Shown here: piece after piece, positions 1 through 8,642 of the stretch | How positions within the stretch are numbered: the stretch's first letter is position 1 | Layout of the letters: each line of letters starts with the position of its first letter | NCBI RefSeq assembly: GCF_008692785.1 | Contig: NZ_VXJV01000006.1 | Coordinates: 124,001 to 188,000, forward strand | Origin: Salmonella enterica subsp. diarizonae | GTDB lineage: Bacteria; Pseudomonadota; Gammaproteobacteria; Enterobacterales; Enterobacteriaceae | DNA length: 64,000 nucleotides | Direction: 5' to 3' | Made by a program: the position numbers and the translations under genes | The notes under the pieces: generated by a model | What the model was told of the DNA's origin: nothing | Seen by the model: only the letters and a program-made list of their open reading frames with translations | The model's database searches: none

Positions 1-194
1 GCAGGATTCATATGCCTGTCTATCCAGACATTTACCCGCACCGGTTCATTTTCGAGGGCCAACAACAAATTGACGGCTTCCTGGGCAGCACTGGCTTCCA
101 CGTAGCGGGTGATCAACTCCCCTTCGCGGTGCTTTTTCACCAGATATTTCCATTTCCAACCGCTTTCAAGATTTTCAAGTTGTTGATATTTCAT
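1..194 (-). CDS. matP: MatP, Ter macrodomain organiser (N-terminal part; gene runs off the window)
   Basis: The first 64 or so codons of MatP, reading leftward from an ATG at 194 ([19 protein letters not shown]...). MatP is a DNA-binding protein that recognises matS sites in the replication terminus region, compacts the Ter macrodomain and links it to the division machinery through ZapB. Only the N-terminal helical region is present; the ribbon-helix-helix DNA-binding part lies beyond base 1. It is divergent from lonH, with a 185-bp spacer. The identification rests on the recognisable N-terminus and on its position next to lonH and fabA, as in E. coli. Confidence 0.92.
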
Positions 195-379
195 TGTGAT
201 CCCAATGTTACCGTGTAACTGTTATCAGAATATCAGTTTTTTAGCCATCTGAAGAAAAGAATCTCGAACCTGTGAATGGTTACACGTCTTCACATTACTT
301 TGCATTCGCTTTCCGCGTGTGCAGCGTGACGGGTTAGGCTATAATCCCCCCTTTTACAACAGACTAAAAAACCTCAACT

Positions 380-2140
380 TTGACCATTACGAAACTTGCA
401 TGGCGTGATCTGGTTCCGGATAGCGAAAGCTATCAGGAGATATTTGCACAGCCACACGCGACTGACGAAAACGACACCTTACTCAGTGATACTCAGCCAC
501 GACTGCAATTTGCGCTTGAGCAACTTATTCAGCCGTGGACATCATCCTCTTTTATGCTGACTAAAGCGCCTGAAGAGCAAGAGTATCTTACTTTACTTTC
601 AGATGCCGTCCGCGCTCTGCAAACCGACGCCGGACAATTAACCGGCGGGCATTATGACGTTTCCGGGCATACTATTCATTACCGCGCCGCGCAGAATGCG
701 CAAGACAACTTTGCCACCGTCACACAAGTCGTCAGCGCGGACTGGGTCGAAGCCGAACAGCTTTTTGGTTGCCTGCGGCAGTATAATGGCGACATTTCCC
801 TGCAGCCGGGTCTGGTTCATCAGGCGAACGGCGGCGTACTTATTATTTCCTTACGAACCCTTCTGGCGCAGCCGTTGCTATGGATGCGTCTGAAAGCGAT
901 CGTTAGCCGCGAGCGTTTTGACTGGGTGGCGTTTGACGAGTCGCGTCCATTGCCGGTCTCCGTGCCATCAATGCCGCTCAAACTGAAGGTGATTCTGGTT
1001 GGCGAACGTGAATCACTGGCCGATTTTCAGGAGATGGAACCGGAGCTCGCGGAACAAGCTATCTACAGTGAATTTGAAGACAATTTACAGATAGCGGACG
1101 CAGAAGCTATGACCCTGTGGTGTCAATGGGTGACGCGTATCGCTTCACGCGATAATTTGCCTGCCCCGGCACCGGACGCCTGGCCCGTCCTGATACGCGA
1201 GGCTGTGCGTTATACCGGCGAACAGGACACTCTGCCCCTTTGCCCACTGTGGATAGCCCGCCAGTTTAAGGAGGCGGCGCCCTTATGCAAAGGCGATACA
1301 TGCGGCGCAGAAGCGCTCAGCCTGATGCTTGCCCGACGCGAATGGCGAGAAGGCTTTCTGGCGGAACGGATGCAGGACGAGATTCTGCAAGAGCAGATCC
1401 TGATTGAAACCGAAGGCGAACGCGTTGGACAAATCAATGCGCTTTCCGTCATTGAGTTTCCCGGGCATCCGCGCGCCTTTGGCGAACCGTCGCGAATTAG
1501 CTGTGTTGTGCATATCGGCGATGGCGAATTTAACGATATTGAGCGGAAGGCCGAACTTGGCGGAAATATTCACGCGAAGGGAATGATGATTATGCAAGCC
1601 TTCCTGATGTCGGAGTTGCAGCTTGAGCAACAAATTCCCTTCTCTGCCTCGTTAACCTTTGAGCAGTCCTACAGCGAAGTGGATGGCGATAGCGCCTCAA
1701 TGGCTGAATTATGTGCGCTCATCAGCGCGCTGGCCAATGTGCCTGTGAATCAAAACATTGCGATTACCGGCTCGGTTGATCAGTTTGGTCGCGCGCAACC
1801 GGTGGGTGGGCTAAACGAAAAAATTGAAGGTTTCTTCGCCATCTGCGAGCAGCGGGAATTAAACGGTAAACAGGGCGTCATTATCCCTGCCGCCAATGTC
1901 CGGCATCTCAGTCTTAAATCTGAACTGCTGCAAGCGGTTAAAGAAGAGAAGTTCACTATCTGGGCGGTAGACGACGTGACCGACGCCTTACCGCTACTGT
2001 TAAATCTGGTGTGGGATGGCGAAGGACAAACGACATTGATGCAGACTATCCAGGAGCGTATCGCGCAGGCGACGCAACAGGAAGGCCGTCATCGTTTCCC
2101 GTGGCCATTACGTTGGCTGAACGCTTTTATTCCGAACTGA
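380..2140 (+). CDS. lonH: LonH (YcbZ), Lon-family protease-like protein
   Basis: 586 codons, the same length as E. coli YcbZ. It starts at a TTG (380), which matches the family N-terminus MTITKLAWRDLVPD; no upstream ATG fits. The C-terminal third is a Lon-type Ser-Lys protease domain. The catalytic serine is Ser438 in a DGDSAS motif and the catalytic lysine is Lys481 in GGLNEKIEGF. I see no clear Walker A P-loop in the N-terminal part, so an active ATPase module of the classical Lon type is not supported, and the physiological substrate is unknown. A TATAAT at 340-345 is a possible -10 element but has no good -35. The stop codon lies inside the FadR site of fabA. Confidence 0.93.
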   Translation: MTITKLAWRDLVPDSESYQEIFAQPHATDENDTLLSDTQPRLQFALEQLIQPWTSSSFMLTKAPEEQEYLTLLSDAVRALQTDAGQLTGGHYDVSGHTIHYRAAQNAQDNFATVTQVVSADWVEAEQLFGCLRQYNGDISLQPGLVHQANGGVLIISLRTLLAQPLLWMRLKAIVSRERFDWVAFDESRPLPVSVPSMPLKLKVILVGERESLADFQEMEPELAEQAIYSEFEDNLQIADAEAMTLWCQWVTRIASRDNLPAPAPDAWPVLIREAVRYTGEQDTLPLCPLWIARQFKEAAPLCKGDTCGAEALSLMLARREWREGFLAERMQDEILQEQILIETEGERVGQINALSVIEFPGHPRAFGEPSRISCVVHIGDGEFNDIERKAELGGNIHAKGMMIMQAFLMSELQLEQQIPFSASLTFEQSYSEVDGDSASMAELCALISALANVPVNQNIAITGSVDQFGRAQPVGGLNEKIEGFFAICEQRELNGKQGVIIPAANVRHLSLKSELLQAVKEEKFTIWAVDDVTDALPLLLNLVWDGEGQTTLMQTIQERIAQATQQEGRHRFPWPLRWLNAFIPN

Positions 2141-2151
2141 TCGGACTTGTT
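2135..2151 (+). promoter_or_regulatory. FadR activator site of fabA
   Basis: AACTGATCGGACTTGTT fits the FadR operator consensus (AACTGGTCNGACCTGTT) at nearly every position. It overlaps the lonH stop codon and lies just upstream of fabA. In E. coli, FadR bound here activates fabA, and long-chain acyl-CoA releases it. Function is inferred from the conserved site; the site itself is seen directly. Confidence 0.85.
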
Positions 2152-2152
2152 C

Positions 2153-2170
2153 AGCGTACACGTGTTAGCT
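2153..2170 (+). promoter_or_regulatory. FabR repressor site of fabA
   Basis: AGCGTACACGTGTTAGCT is a near-palindrome matching the FabR operator found in front of fabA and fabB. FabR tunes unsaturated fatty acid synthesis to the unsaturated/saturated acyl pool. It sits immediately after the FadR site, so activator and repressor are arranged side by side over the fabA promoter. Confidence 0.8.
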
Positions 2171-2208
2171 ATCCTGCGTGCTTCAATAAAATAAGGTTTA
2201 CATAAAAC

Positions 2209-2727
2209 ATGGTAGATAAACGCGAATCCTATACAAAAGAAGACCTTCTTGCCTCTGGTCGTGGTGAACTGTTTGGTGCTAAAGGGCCGCAACTCCCTGC
2301 GCCGAACATGCTGATGATGGACCGCGTCGTTAAAATGACCGAAACGGGCGGCAATTTCGACAAAGGTTATGTCGAAGCCGAGCTGGATATCAATCCTGAT
2401 CTATGGTTCTTCGGATGCCACTTTATCGGCGATCCGGTGATGCCCGGCTGTCTGGGTCTGGATGCTATGTGGCAATTGGTGGGATTCTACCTGGGCTGGT
2501 TGGGCGGCGAAGGCAAAGGCCGCGCGCTAGGCGTGGGCGAAGTGAAATTTACCGGTCAGGTTCTGCCGACGGCAAAGAAAGTCACCTATCGCATTCATTT
2601 CAAACGTATCGTAAACCGTCGCCTGATCATGGGACTGGCGGACGGTGAGGTTCTGGTGGATGGTCGTCTGATCTATACCGCACACGATTTGAAAGTCGGT
2701 TTGTTCCAGGATACTTCCGCGTTCTAA
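2209..2727 (+). CDS. fabA: FabA, 3-hydroxydecanoyl-ACP dehydratase/isomerase
   Basis: 172 codons, full length. FabA dehydrates 3-hydroxyacyl-ACP and isomerises trans-2-decenoyl-ACP to cis-3-decenoyl-ACP, the step that commits carbon to unsaturated fatty acids in the type II pathway. The hot-dog fold signature is present, with the active-site histidine in the [11 protein letters not shown] stretch (about residue 71) and the aspartate in LGLDAMWQL (about 85). AAGG lies before the ATG. FadR and FabR sites are directly upstream, and a strong terminator follows at 2783-2812. Confidence 0.98.
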   Translation: MVDKRESYTKEDLLASGRGELFGAKGPQLPAPNMLMMDRVVKMTETGGNFDKGYVEAELDINPDLWFFGCHFIGDPVMPGCLGLDAMWQLVGFYLGWLGGEGKGRALGVGEVKFTGQVLPTAKKVTYRIHFKRIVNRRLIMGLADGEVLVDGRLIYTAHDLKVGLFQDTSAF

Positions 2728-2782
2728 GTGTTGAATTGATATTCCGCGCTATCGGTATCATGCTTGCAAAGCCAATAAAGGC

Positions 2783-2812
2783 GAAACCTCCGCAGTGCGG
2801 AGGTTTCTTTTT
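2783..2812. terminator. Terminator after fabA (usable from both sides)
   Basis: GAAACCTCCGC / GCGGAGGTTTC hairpin with a short loop, followed by CTTTTTC on the plus strand. It sits between the convergent fabA and rmf ends and can serve both genes. Confidence 0.85.
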
Positions 2813-2826
2813 CTAAAGAGACAGAA

Positions 2827-2994
2827 TCAGGCCATTACCACCCTGTCCTCCATGGCTTGTCGCCAACCTCCCAACCAGTATGACCGTTGATTCAGCGTCT
2901 GATAGGGACACATTTCTTTTGATCGTCCGGCGATGCCGGCCTGATATCCACGTTGATGTGCCCGTTCCAGGCGATCTCGTTTTTGTCTCTTCAT
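2827..2994 (-). CDS. rmf: RMF, ribosome modulation factor
   Basis: 55 codons from an ATG at 2994 to TGA at 2827-2829. The protein begins MKRQKRDRLERAHQRGYQAG and is lysine/arginine rich. RMF converts 70S ribosomes into 100S dimers in stationary phase, protecting them during starvation; length and sequence match the family. It is the last gene of the rlmKL-uup-pqiABC-rmf stretch but is separated from pqiC by 255 bp and a terminator, so it has its own promoter, as expected for a growth-phase and ppGpp controlled gene. A longer overlapping frame on the same strand is a shadow. Confidence 0.96.
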   Translation of the reverse strand: MKRQKRDRLERAHQRGYQAGIAGRSKEMCPYQTLNQRSYWLGGWRQAMEDRVVMA

Positions 2995-3192
2995 GCCTCG
3001 TTTCCCTCATATTTGTATCTGGTGGAAAAGAAAACAGTGATTACAAAACGTGCAATCACACTACACGAATACCTCTAAATGGATCGCCCGTCAATGCGCA
3101 AAATTCACACCAATGTCATATTTGTGAGCTATACGGAAAATCATTTGTACAAAAAATGTGAGCCAGAACAACTATTTTTCCGGCGTTAAACG

Positions 3193-3230
3193 TAAAAAAA
3201 CCGCCTCAGGCGCATGACCTGAAGCGGTTA
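3193..3230 (-). terminator. Terminator after pqiC
   Basis: On the minus strand, AACCGCTTCAGG pairs with CCTGAGGCGGTT, followed by a run of T. It lies 20 bp beyond the pqiC stop. The rest of 2995-3249 is AT-rich and presumably holds the rmf promoter; I could not place its -10 with confidence. Confidence 0.8.
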
Positions 3231-3249
3231 AATTTACATTACTTTTATC

Positions 3250-3813
3250 TCAGGGAAGCCGTTTTATCTCATCAGCGATAACGGCCGCTTCCTGGCTCCA
3301 TGCGCTCGCCAGTACTTTGACCATTTCATCATAGCCATCTTTCTGCTGGCTGGCTTCAATATGGAAAGGCCGCTTAATCAGTTGTCCGTTGTGGTTTAAT
3401 AGCCACTCCCCGCTCACGATAACCTTACCATCGTAACGTCCATGGAACCCGGTTACAGTCACGTTTAACGTATCCTGGGTTGTTCCCAATGGCTGAGAAG
3501 CGACGACCCAGCCAGGAAGCCGGGCGCTAAGATTTGCCACCAGAGTGTTACGCAATTGCTGATCCAGCGGGCTGGCCCATAGGTTGTTATTGGCAATCAC
3601 ATACTGGACATCACTGGTTTGATACACCACGCCGTTACCTGCCAGATAGTCAGGTACGGAAACCTGCTCTACCCATAAGAGGCGGTTGCCCTGGCTCGTA
3701 GTGCTTTGCACACCACTTTGCGCTATCGGGAGCTGATAATAGCTTTTATTCTCTCCGCCGGAGCTACATGACGCCAGCCAGAACGCCATTATCACGACTA
3801 GCCATTTTTTCAT
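3250..3813 (-). CDS. pqiC: PqiC (YmbA), outer-membrane lipoprotein of the PqiABC lipid-transport system
   Basis: 187 codons. A lipoprotein signal peptide ends in the lipobox LASC, with the lipidated Cys at residue 16. PqiC is anchored in the outer membrane and works with PqiA (inner membrane) and PqiB (MCE tunnel spanning the periplasm) in membrane lipid homeostasis. Its ATG overlaps the pqiB stop by 4 bp, indicating translational coupling. Last gene of pqiABC. Confidence 0.94.
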   Translation of the reverse strand: MKKWLVVIMAFWLASCSSGGENKSYYQLPIAQSGVQSTTSQGNRLLWVEQVSVPDYLAGNGVVYQTSDVQYVIANNNLWASPLDQQLRNTLVANLSARLPGWVVASQPLGTTQDTLNVTVTGFHGRYDGKVIVSGEWLLNHNGQLIKRPFHIEASQQKDGYDEMVKVLASAWSQEAAVIADEIKRLP

Positions 3814-5450
3814 TGTTTCGCCCTCTTAGGCTCGGGATCTTTTTTATCCTTCGCTTCAAATACCAGCGCGTTGCTTTTCTCGTTCAAAGTCTTCAACACC
3901 GGTTGTAACTCACGAAGCACCTGATCGAGACGCTGCATATCCGCCACCATTTTGTTATACGCTGCCGATCCAGGCTGGAAGCCTTGCATACTGCGATTAA
4001 GTTCGCGTAACGTCGTTTGCATATCCGCCGGAAGCTGCTGCATCGACTGACTGGAGGTAATCTTGTTCATATTATCCAGCGTGGTTTGCAGCCGACGCAT
4101 AGTGCGCTGGCTTTCAGACAGCGTATTGGTCACTTGTTCAATCATCGGATTCAGCGGCAGGTTGTTAATCTTATCCAACGTTTCCACCAGCCGCTGTTGA
4201 ATTTGCGCCAGGCCGCTGCTGACGGTAGGAATAATTTCATAGCCATCAAATTCGCGTAGCCCGGTAATCGGCGGCTCCTTGGGATAAAAGTCCAGATCGA
4301 CATACAGCGCCCCGGTAACCAGGTTACCTGTTTTAAGCGAAGCGCGTAAACCGCGCTTAAGCAGTTCCGTCAAATGCGCGCCAACATCTGCATTTTCTCC
4401 CAGTTGCGCTTTCAGACGCTCCGGTTCAATGCGCACCAGCACAGGAATACGGTAATCATCGTTAAACACCTGACGCATATCAGACGCAAAGAAAGGCACT
4501 TTGCTTACCGTCCCCAGACGAATACCGCGGAACTCCAGCGGCGCGCCAGGTTGCAATCCGCGCACCGAATCTTTAAAGAACATCAGGTAATCGATATGAT
4601 CGGTGTACAGCGAATCCTGAATACTTTTTTGATCGTCGTAGAGATTAAACGCCGTTTTTTCGGCGACGGGTTGTCCCTGCTCAAGTCCTTCCGGCACGTC
4701 AAAACTCACCCCGCCGCCAAACAGCGTCGTCAACGATCCCATTTCCACGCGCATTCCCGCAGATGTCAGATCCACAGCGATACCGCTATCTTTCCAGAAT
4801 CGTACATTACTGGTGACCAGCCGATCGTTTGGCGCCTTAATGAACAACTGATAGCTCATTGTCCGTTTTTGCGGATCGAAAGAGCTGGTTTCAACGGACC
4901 CCACCCGATAGCCTCGGAACAGAACGGGATCACCAGGACTGAGCTGGCCAGCCTTTTTGCTGTCCAGAATCACACGAATACCTTTGGCATCGGGCGGCGC
5001 CAACGGCGGTGAATCAAGAAGCTGATAGCTTTCCGGCTGACTGCCCTTGCTCCCTGGTTGTAGTTCAATATACGCGCCTGATAACAACGTCCCAAGCCCA
5101 CTGATGCCTTCACGCCCCACCTGCGGTTTTACGACCCAAAATACCGAGTCTTTATGCAGCAACTTTTCCATACCGGAATGAAGCCGCGCTTTGATTTGTA
5201 CATGGGTCAGATCGTCAGTCAGCGTCGCGCTTTCAACCACGCCGACATCCACGCTGCGACTTTTAATCGTCGTTTTTCCGCCTTCAATACCTTCCGCATT
5301 GGTGGTGATTAAGGTAACTTCTGGTCCCTGGTGGCTGTAGTGATAAAACAGAATCCAGGCTCCGATAAGCGCAGTAACAATCGGGAATATCCAGACAGGC
5401 GACCAATTTTTCACCTTTTGTACTTTGGCTTCCCCTTTTTTAGGTTCCAT
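3810..5450 (-). CDS. pqiB: PqiB, MCE-domain tunnel protein
   Basis: 546 codons from the ATG at 5450 (MEPKKGEAKVQKVKNW), the E. coli length. An upstream in-frame start at 5510 would lie inside pqiA and is rejected. One N-terminal membrane segment (about residues 17-38) is followed by three MCE domains and a long C-terminal helical region (about 430-520) that forms the needle/tunnel. It assembles as a hexamer across the periplasm to move lipids. It starts 4 bp after pqiA ends and overlaps pqiC by 4 bp. Confidence 0.94.
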   Translation of the reverse strand: MEPKKGEAKVQKVKNWSPVWIFPIVTALIGAWILFYHYSHQGPEVTLITTNAEGIEGGKTTIKSRSVDVGVVESATLTDDLTHVQIKARLHSGMEKLLHKDSVFWVVKPQVGREGISGLGTLLSGAYIELQPGSKGSQPESYQLLDSPPLAPPDAKGIRVILDSKKAGQLSPGDPVLFRGYRVGSVETSSFDPQKRTMSYQLFIKAPNDRLVTSNVRFWKDSGIAVDLTSAGMRVEMGSLTTLFGGGVSFDVPEGLEQGQPVAEKTAFNLYDDQKSIQDSLYTDHIDYLMFFKDSVRGLQPGAPLEFRGIRLGTVSKVPFFASDMRQVFNDDYRIPVLVRIEPERLKAQLGENADVGAHLTELLKRGLRASLKTGNLVTGALYVDLDFYPKEPPITGLREFDGYEIIPTVSSGLAQIQQRLVETLDKINNLPLNPMIEQVTNTLSESQRTMRRLQTTLDNMNKITSSQSMQQLPADMQTTLRELNRSMQGFQPGSAAYNKMVADMQRLDQVLRELQPVLKTLNEKSNALVFEAKDKKDPEPKRAKQ

Positions 5451-5454
5451 GCTA

Positions 5455-6708
5455 TCAGGACTCCTCATGGCCTGGTTCGTATTCACGATCCCACGACAGA
5501 CGCGGATCAAAGGTCATCGCAGAAAACATTGTCATTATGACGACTAAAGCAAACATCAACGCACCCATCGCAGGATAAATATTCATTAACCCTCCCATAC
5601 GCACCAGCGCAGAGAGTACGGCAATGACAAATACATCAATCATTGACCAGCGCCCCACAAACTCCACTACTTCATAAATAAAATGCATCCGCTCACTGTC
5701 GCGTTTACCGTGGCCTTTCGCATCCCAACAAAGCCAGGCAATGGCGATCATTTTTAGCGTCGGCACCATAATACTGGCGAGAAAGATAACCGCCGCAACC
5801 GGATAAGACCCCTCACTCCACAGCAAAATCACGCCAGCCAGAATGGTCGACGGCATTTTCGAGCCCAATAAATCGGTAATCATAATCGGCAAAATATTGG
5901 CGGGTAGATAAAGCATGATCGAGGTAAATAGTAACGCCAGCGTCCATTGCAAACTGTTCTTACGCCGGACATAGCCTTTCGTATGGCAACGCGGACAAAC
6001 GAGACTCTTCGCAGGCAGGATCGCCGTGCAGCAGGCGCAGGAGCGCAAAGATTGCCGGATACCGGTAATCCCCGGCGTTAACGGCTGCGCCAACGCCGGC
6101 TGAGGGGCGATATCATCCCACAACCAACGGCGATCAACACACTGGAATGCCCGCAGTTGAACGAGACAAAATAAGCACCAGGGAATAAAACTGTTGCCGA
6201 TGCCGATATCGCCGTAGGCCATCAGCTTAACAAAGCTGACCAGCACCCCGGCGAGAAATATCTCCGCCATTCCCCACGATTTCAGGAGGAAAAAGATCCG
6301 CGCCAGCGTTTTTTTTACCGACAACGGCAGATTGGCTCGGTTGACGAGCAATAAAATGGTCACCAGGCAAAATGCCGGCACCAGTTGGACAAATAATAAA
6401 AAGAACGTGCCGAGGCTGGCGTAATCTTCAGAAAACATGACCCCGGGGATTTCCAGAAGCGTGACTTCGCTGGTGACACCCGCGACATTCATATTTACGA
6501 AGGGAAACAGGTTAGAAAGCAGCAACATAAATAGTGCCGCTAACGCATAGGCGGTAGGACGCTGCCGGGGCGCGTCCCACTCGGTCGTTAACGTTGCGCC
6601 GCATCGTGGACATGCTGCTTTTTGTCCATGCGAGAGGCGGGGTAAAGCCACCAGCATGTCACATTGCGGGCACAATATGTGCTTCGCAGCATGGTGATGT
6701 TCACACAT
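5455..6708 (-). CDS. pqiA: PqiA, inner-membrane protein of the PqiABC system
   Basis: 417 codons. A multi-pass inner-membrane protein built from two repeated halves, each starting with a zinc-ribbon-like cysteine module: CPQC...CPRC near residue 10-36 and CACC...CPRC in the middle. Each half carries about four hydrophobic helices (for example around YALAALFMLLLSNLFPFV). The pqi genes are paraquat-inducible in E. coli through SoxS and also act in lipid trafficking. It starts 14 bp after uup ends, so it can be co-transcribed with uup, although pqi also has its own promoter in E. coli. Confidence 0.94.
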   Translation of the reverse strand: MCEHHHAAKHILCPQCDMLVALPRLSHGQKAACPRCGATLTTEWDAPRQRPTAYALAALFMLLLSNLFPFVNMNVAGVTSEVTLLEIPGVMFSEDYASLGTFFLLFVQLVPAFCLVTILLLVNRANLPLSVKKTLARIFFLLKSWGMAEIFLAGVLVSFVKLMAYGDIGIGNSFIPWCLFCLVQLRAFQCVDRRWLWDDIAPQPALAQPLTPGITGIRQSLRSCACCTAILPAKSLVCPRCHTKGYVRRKNSLQWTLALLFTSIMLYLPANILPIMITDLLGSKMPSTILAGVILLWSEGSYPVAAVIFLASIMVPTLKMIAIAWLCWDAKGHGKRDSERMHFIYEVVEFVGRWSMIDVFVIAVLSALVRMGGLMNIYPAMGALMFALVVIMTMFSAMTFDPRLSWDREYEPGHEES

Positions 6709-6722
6709 AGGCGCTCCTTTAA

Positions 6723-8630
6723 TTATGCCCCGTTTTTCAGGCCTTCAAGATACTCCCAACGTTCGAAGGCTTGCTCAAGTTCTTGCTCCACCTGACTTAA
6801 ATCGGCCAGAATTTTTTGCATTTGCTCATGGGGCTGGCTAAAAAAGGCCGCATCCGCAACCTGCGCCTGTAGCGCTTCCAGCTTCGCTTCCAGGTCTTCA
6901 AGCTGACCGGGTAATTGCTCCAGCTCGCGCTGCAGTTTATAGCTTAGTTTGCTACTGCCCCGTTTTACAATTTCTGCTTTAGGGGCAATAACTTCCTCAT
7001 TTTTTTTCACCATCGGCTGTTTCGTCGCCAGATGCTGCGCTTGCTGCGCACGCGCATCATGGTAGCCGCCGATATAACGTCCGATTTTGCCGCCGCCTTC
7101 GAAAATCCAGCATTCCGTCACGGTATTATCGACAAATTGGCGATCGTGGCTGACCAGTAGCACCGTGCCCTGATAGCCATCAATTAATTCTTCTAATAGT
7201 TCCAGCGTTTCGACGTCAAGATCGTTCGTTGGTTCATCGAGAATTAAAAGATTGCTCGGCTTGAGGAAGAGTCGCGCCAGCAGCAGACGGTTACGTTCGC
7301 CGCCGGAAAGCGCGCGAACTGGCGTCATCGCCCGTTTGGGGTGAAACAGGAAGTCCTGCAAATAGCCCAGTACATGGCGCGGTTTACCGTTTACCATTAC
7401 CTCTTGCTTGCCTTCCGCAAGGTTATCCATCACGGTTTTTTCCGGGTCCAGTTCGGCGCGATGCTGATCGAAGTAGGCGACTTCCAGCTTCGTTCCCACA
7501 TGGATACGCCCGCTGTCAGCCTGAAGCTGTCCCAGCATCAGTTTCAGTAACGTGGTTTTACCGCAGCCGTTCGGGCCAATTAACGCAATCTTGTCGCCGC
7601 GCTGTACCTGAGCTGAGAAATCTTTTACCAGTTGTTTTCCTTCTACCTGGTAATCGACATTTTCCATCTCAAAAACGATTTTACCGGAGCGCGTCGCCTC
7701 TTCGACCTGCATCTTCGCCGTGCCCATCACTTCACGACGCTCGCTGCGTTCACGGCGCATCGCTTTTAACGCCCGCACACGCCCTTCATTACGGGTGCGG
7801 CGCGCCTTGATACCCTGGCGAATCCAGACTTCTTCCTGCGCCAGTTTGCGATCAAACTCCGCGTTTTGTAGCTCTTCTACGCGCAGCGCTTCTTCTTTCT
7901 CTAGCAGGTATTGATCGTAATTTCCCGGATAGGTGACCAGTTTGCCACGATCGAGATCGACAATGCGGGTCGCCATATTGCGAATAAACGAACGATCGTG
8001 AGAGATAAAAATAATCGTTCCGTTAAAGGTTTTCAGAAACCCTTCCAGCCAGTCGATGGTTTCGATATCCAGATGGTTAGTCGGTTCATCCAGTAACAAT
8101 ACGCGCGGATTGCTGACCAGCGCCCGACCCAGCGCGGCTTTACGCAGCCAGCCGCCGGAGAGCGACGACAGCGCGGCGTTAGGATCGAGTCCAAGATGCG
8201 CCAGCACTTCATTAATACGGTTTTCCAACTGCCACAGATTATGATGATCGAGCTGCTCCTGTACGCGCGCCATTTCATTGAGGTTTTTCTCGCTGGGATC
8301 GCTCATCACCAGACGGGAAATCTCATGATAGCGTTTGAGGTATTCCGCTTGTTCTTCGATACCTTCGGCGACAAAGTCATAGACGCTGCCCACAATATTA
8401 CGCGGCGGGTCCTGTTGCAGACGCGCGACGATCAGATCCTGCTCATAAATAATACGCCCATCGTCCAGACCCTGTTCGCGGTTGAGGATCTTCATCAAGG
8501 TGGATTTCCCGGCGCCGTTACGCCCCACCAGACAGACGCGTTCGTTATCTTCGATATGCAACTCTGCGTTATCGAGAAGCGGCGCGTCGCTGAACGACAG
8601 CCATGCGCCATGCATACTGATTAATGACAT
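6723..8630 (-). CDS. uup: Uup, ABC-F family ribosome-associated ATPase
   Basis: 635 codons with two ABC ATPase domains and no membrane segments. Walker A motifs are GRNGAGKST (36-44) and GPNGCGKTT in the second half. Both halves carry LSGG signatures and Walker B motifs with DEPTN. The C-terminal 90 or so residues are a charged coiled coil that binds nucleic acid in E. coli Uup. Loss of uup raises precise excision of transposons, and the protein acts at the ribosome like other ABC-F factors. It follows rlmKL by 12 bp. Confidence 0.96.
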   Translation of the reverse strand: MSLISMHGAWLSFSDAPLLDNAELHIEDNERVCLVGRNGAGKSTLMKILNREQGLDDGRIIYEQDLIVARLQQDPPRNIVGSVYDFVAEGIEEQAEYLKRYHEISRLVMSDPSEKNLNEMARVQEQLDHHNLWQLENRINEVLAHLGLDPNAALSSLSGGWLRKAALGRALVSNPRVLLLDEPTNHLDIETIDWLEGFLKTFNGTIIFISHDRSFIRNMATRIVDLDRGKLVTYPGNYDQYLLEKEEALRVEELQNAEFDRKLAQEEVWIRQGIKARRTRNEGRVRALKAMRRERSERREVMGTAKMQVEEATRSGKIVFEMENVDYQVEGKQLVKDFSAQVQRGDKIALIGPNGCGKTTLLKLMLGQLQADSGRIHVGTKLEVAYFDQHRAELDPEKTVMDNLAEGKQEVMVNGKPRHVLGYLQDFLFHPKRAMTPVRALSGGERNRLLLARLFLKPSNLLILDEPTNDLDVETLELLEELIDGYQGTVLLVSHDRQFVDNTVTECWIFEGGGKIGRYIGGYHDARAQQAQHLATKQPMVKKNEEVIAPKAEIVKRGSSKLSYKLQRELEQLPGQLEDLEAKLEALQAQVADAAFFSQPHEQMQKILADLSQVEQELEQAFERWEYLEGLKNGA

Positions 8631-8642
8631 TTACTTTTCCTT

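Noticed and set aside
2813..3010. 65-codon minus-strand frame over rmf
   Set aside because: It overlaps the genuine 55-codon rmf frame, whose product matches RMF.
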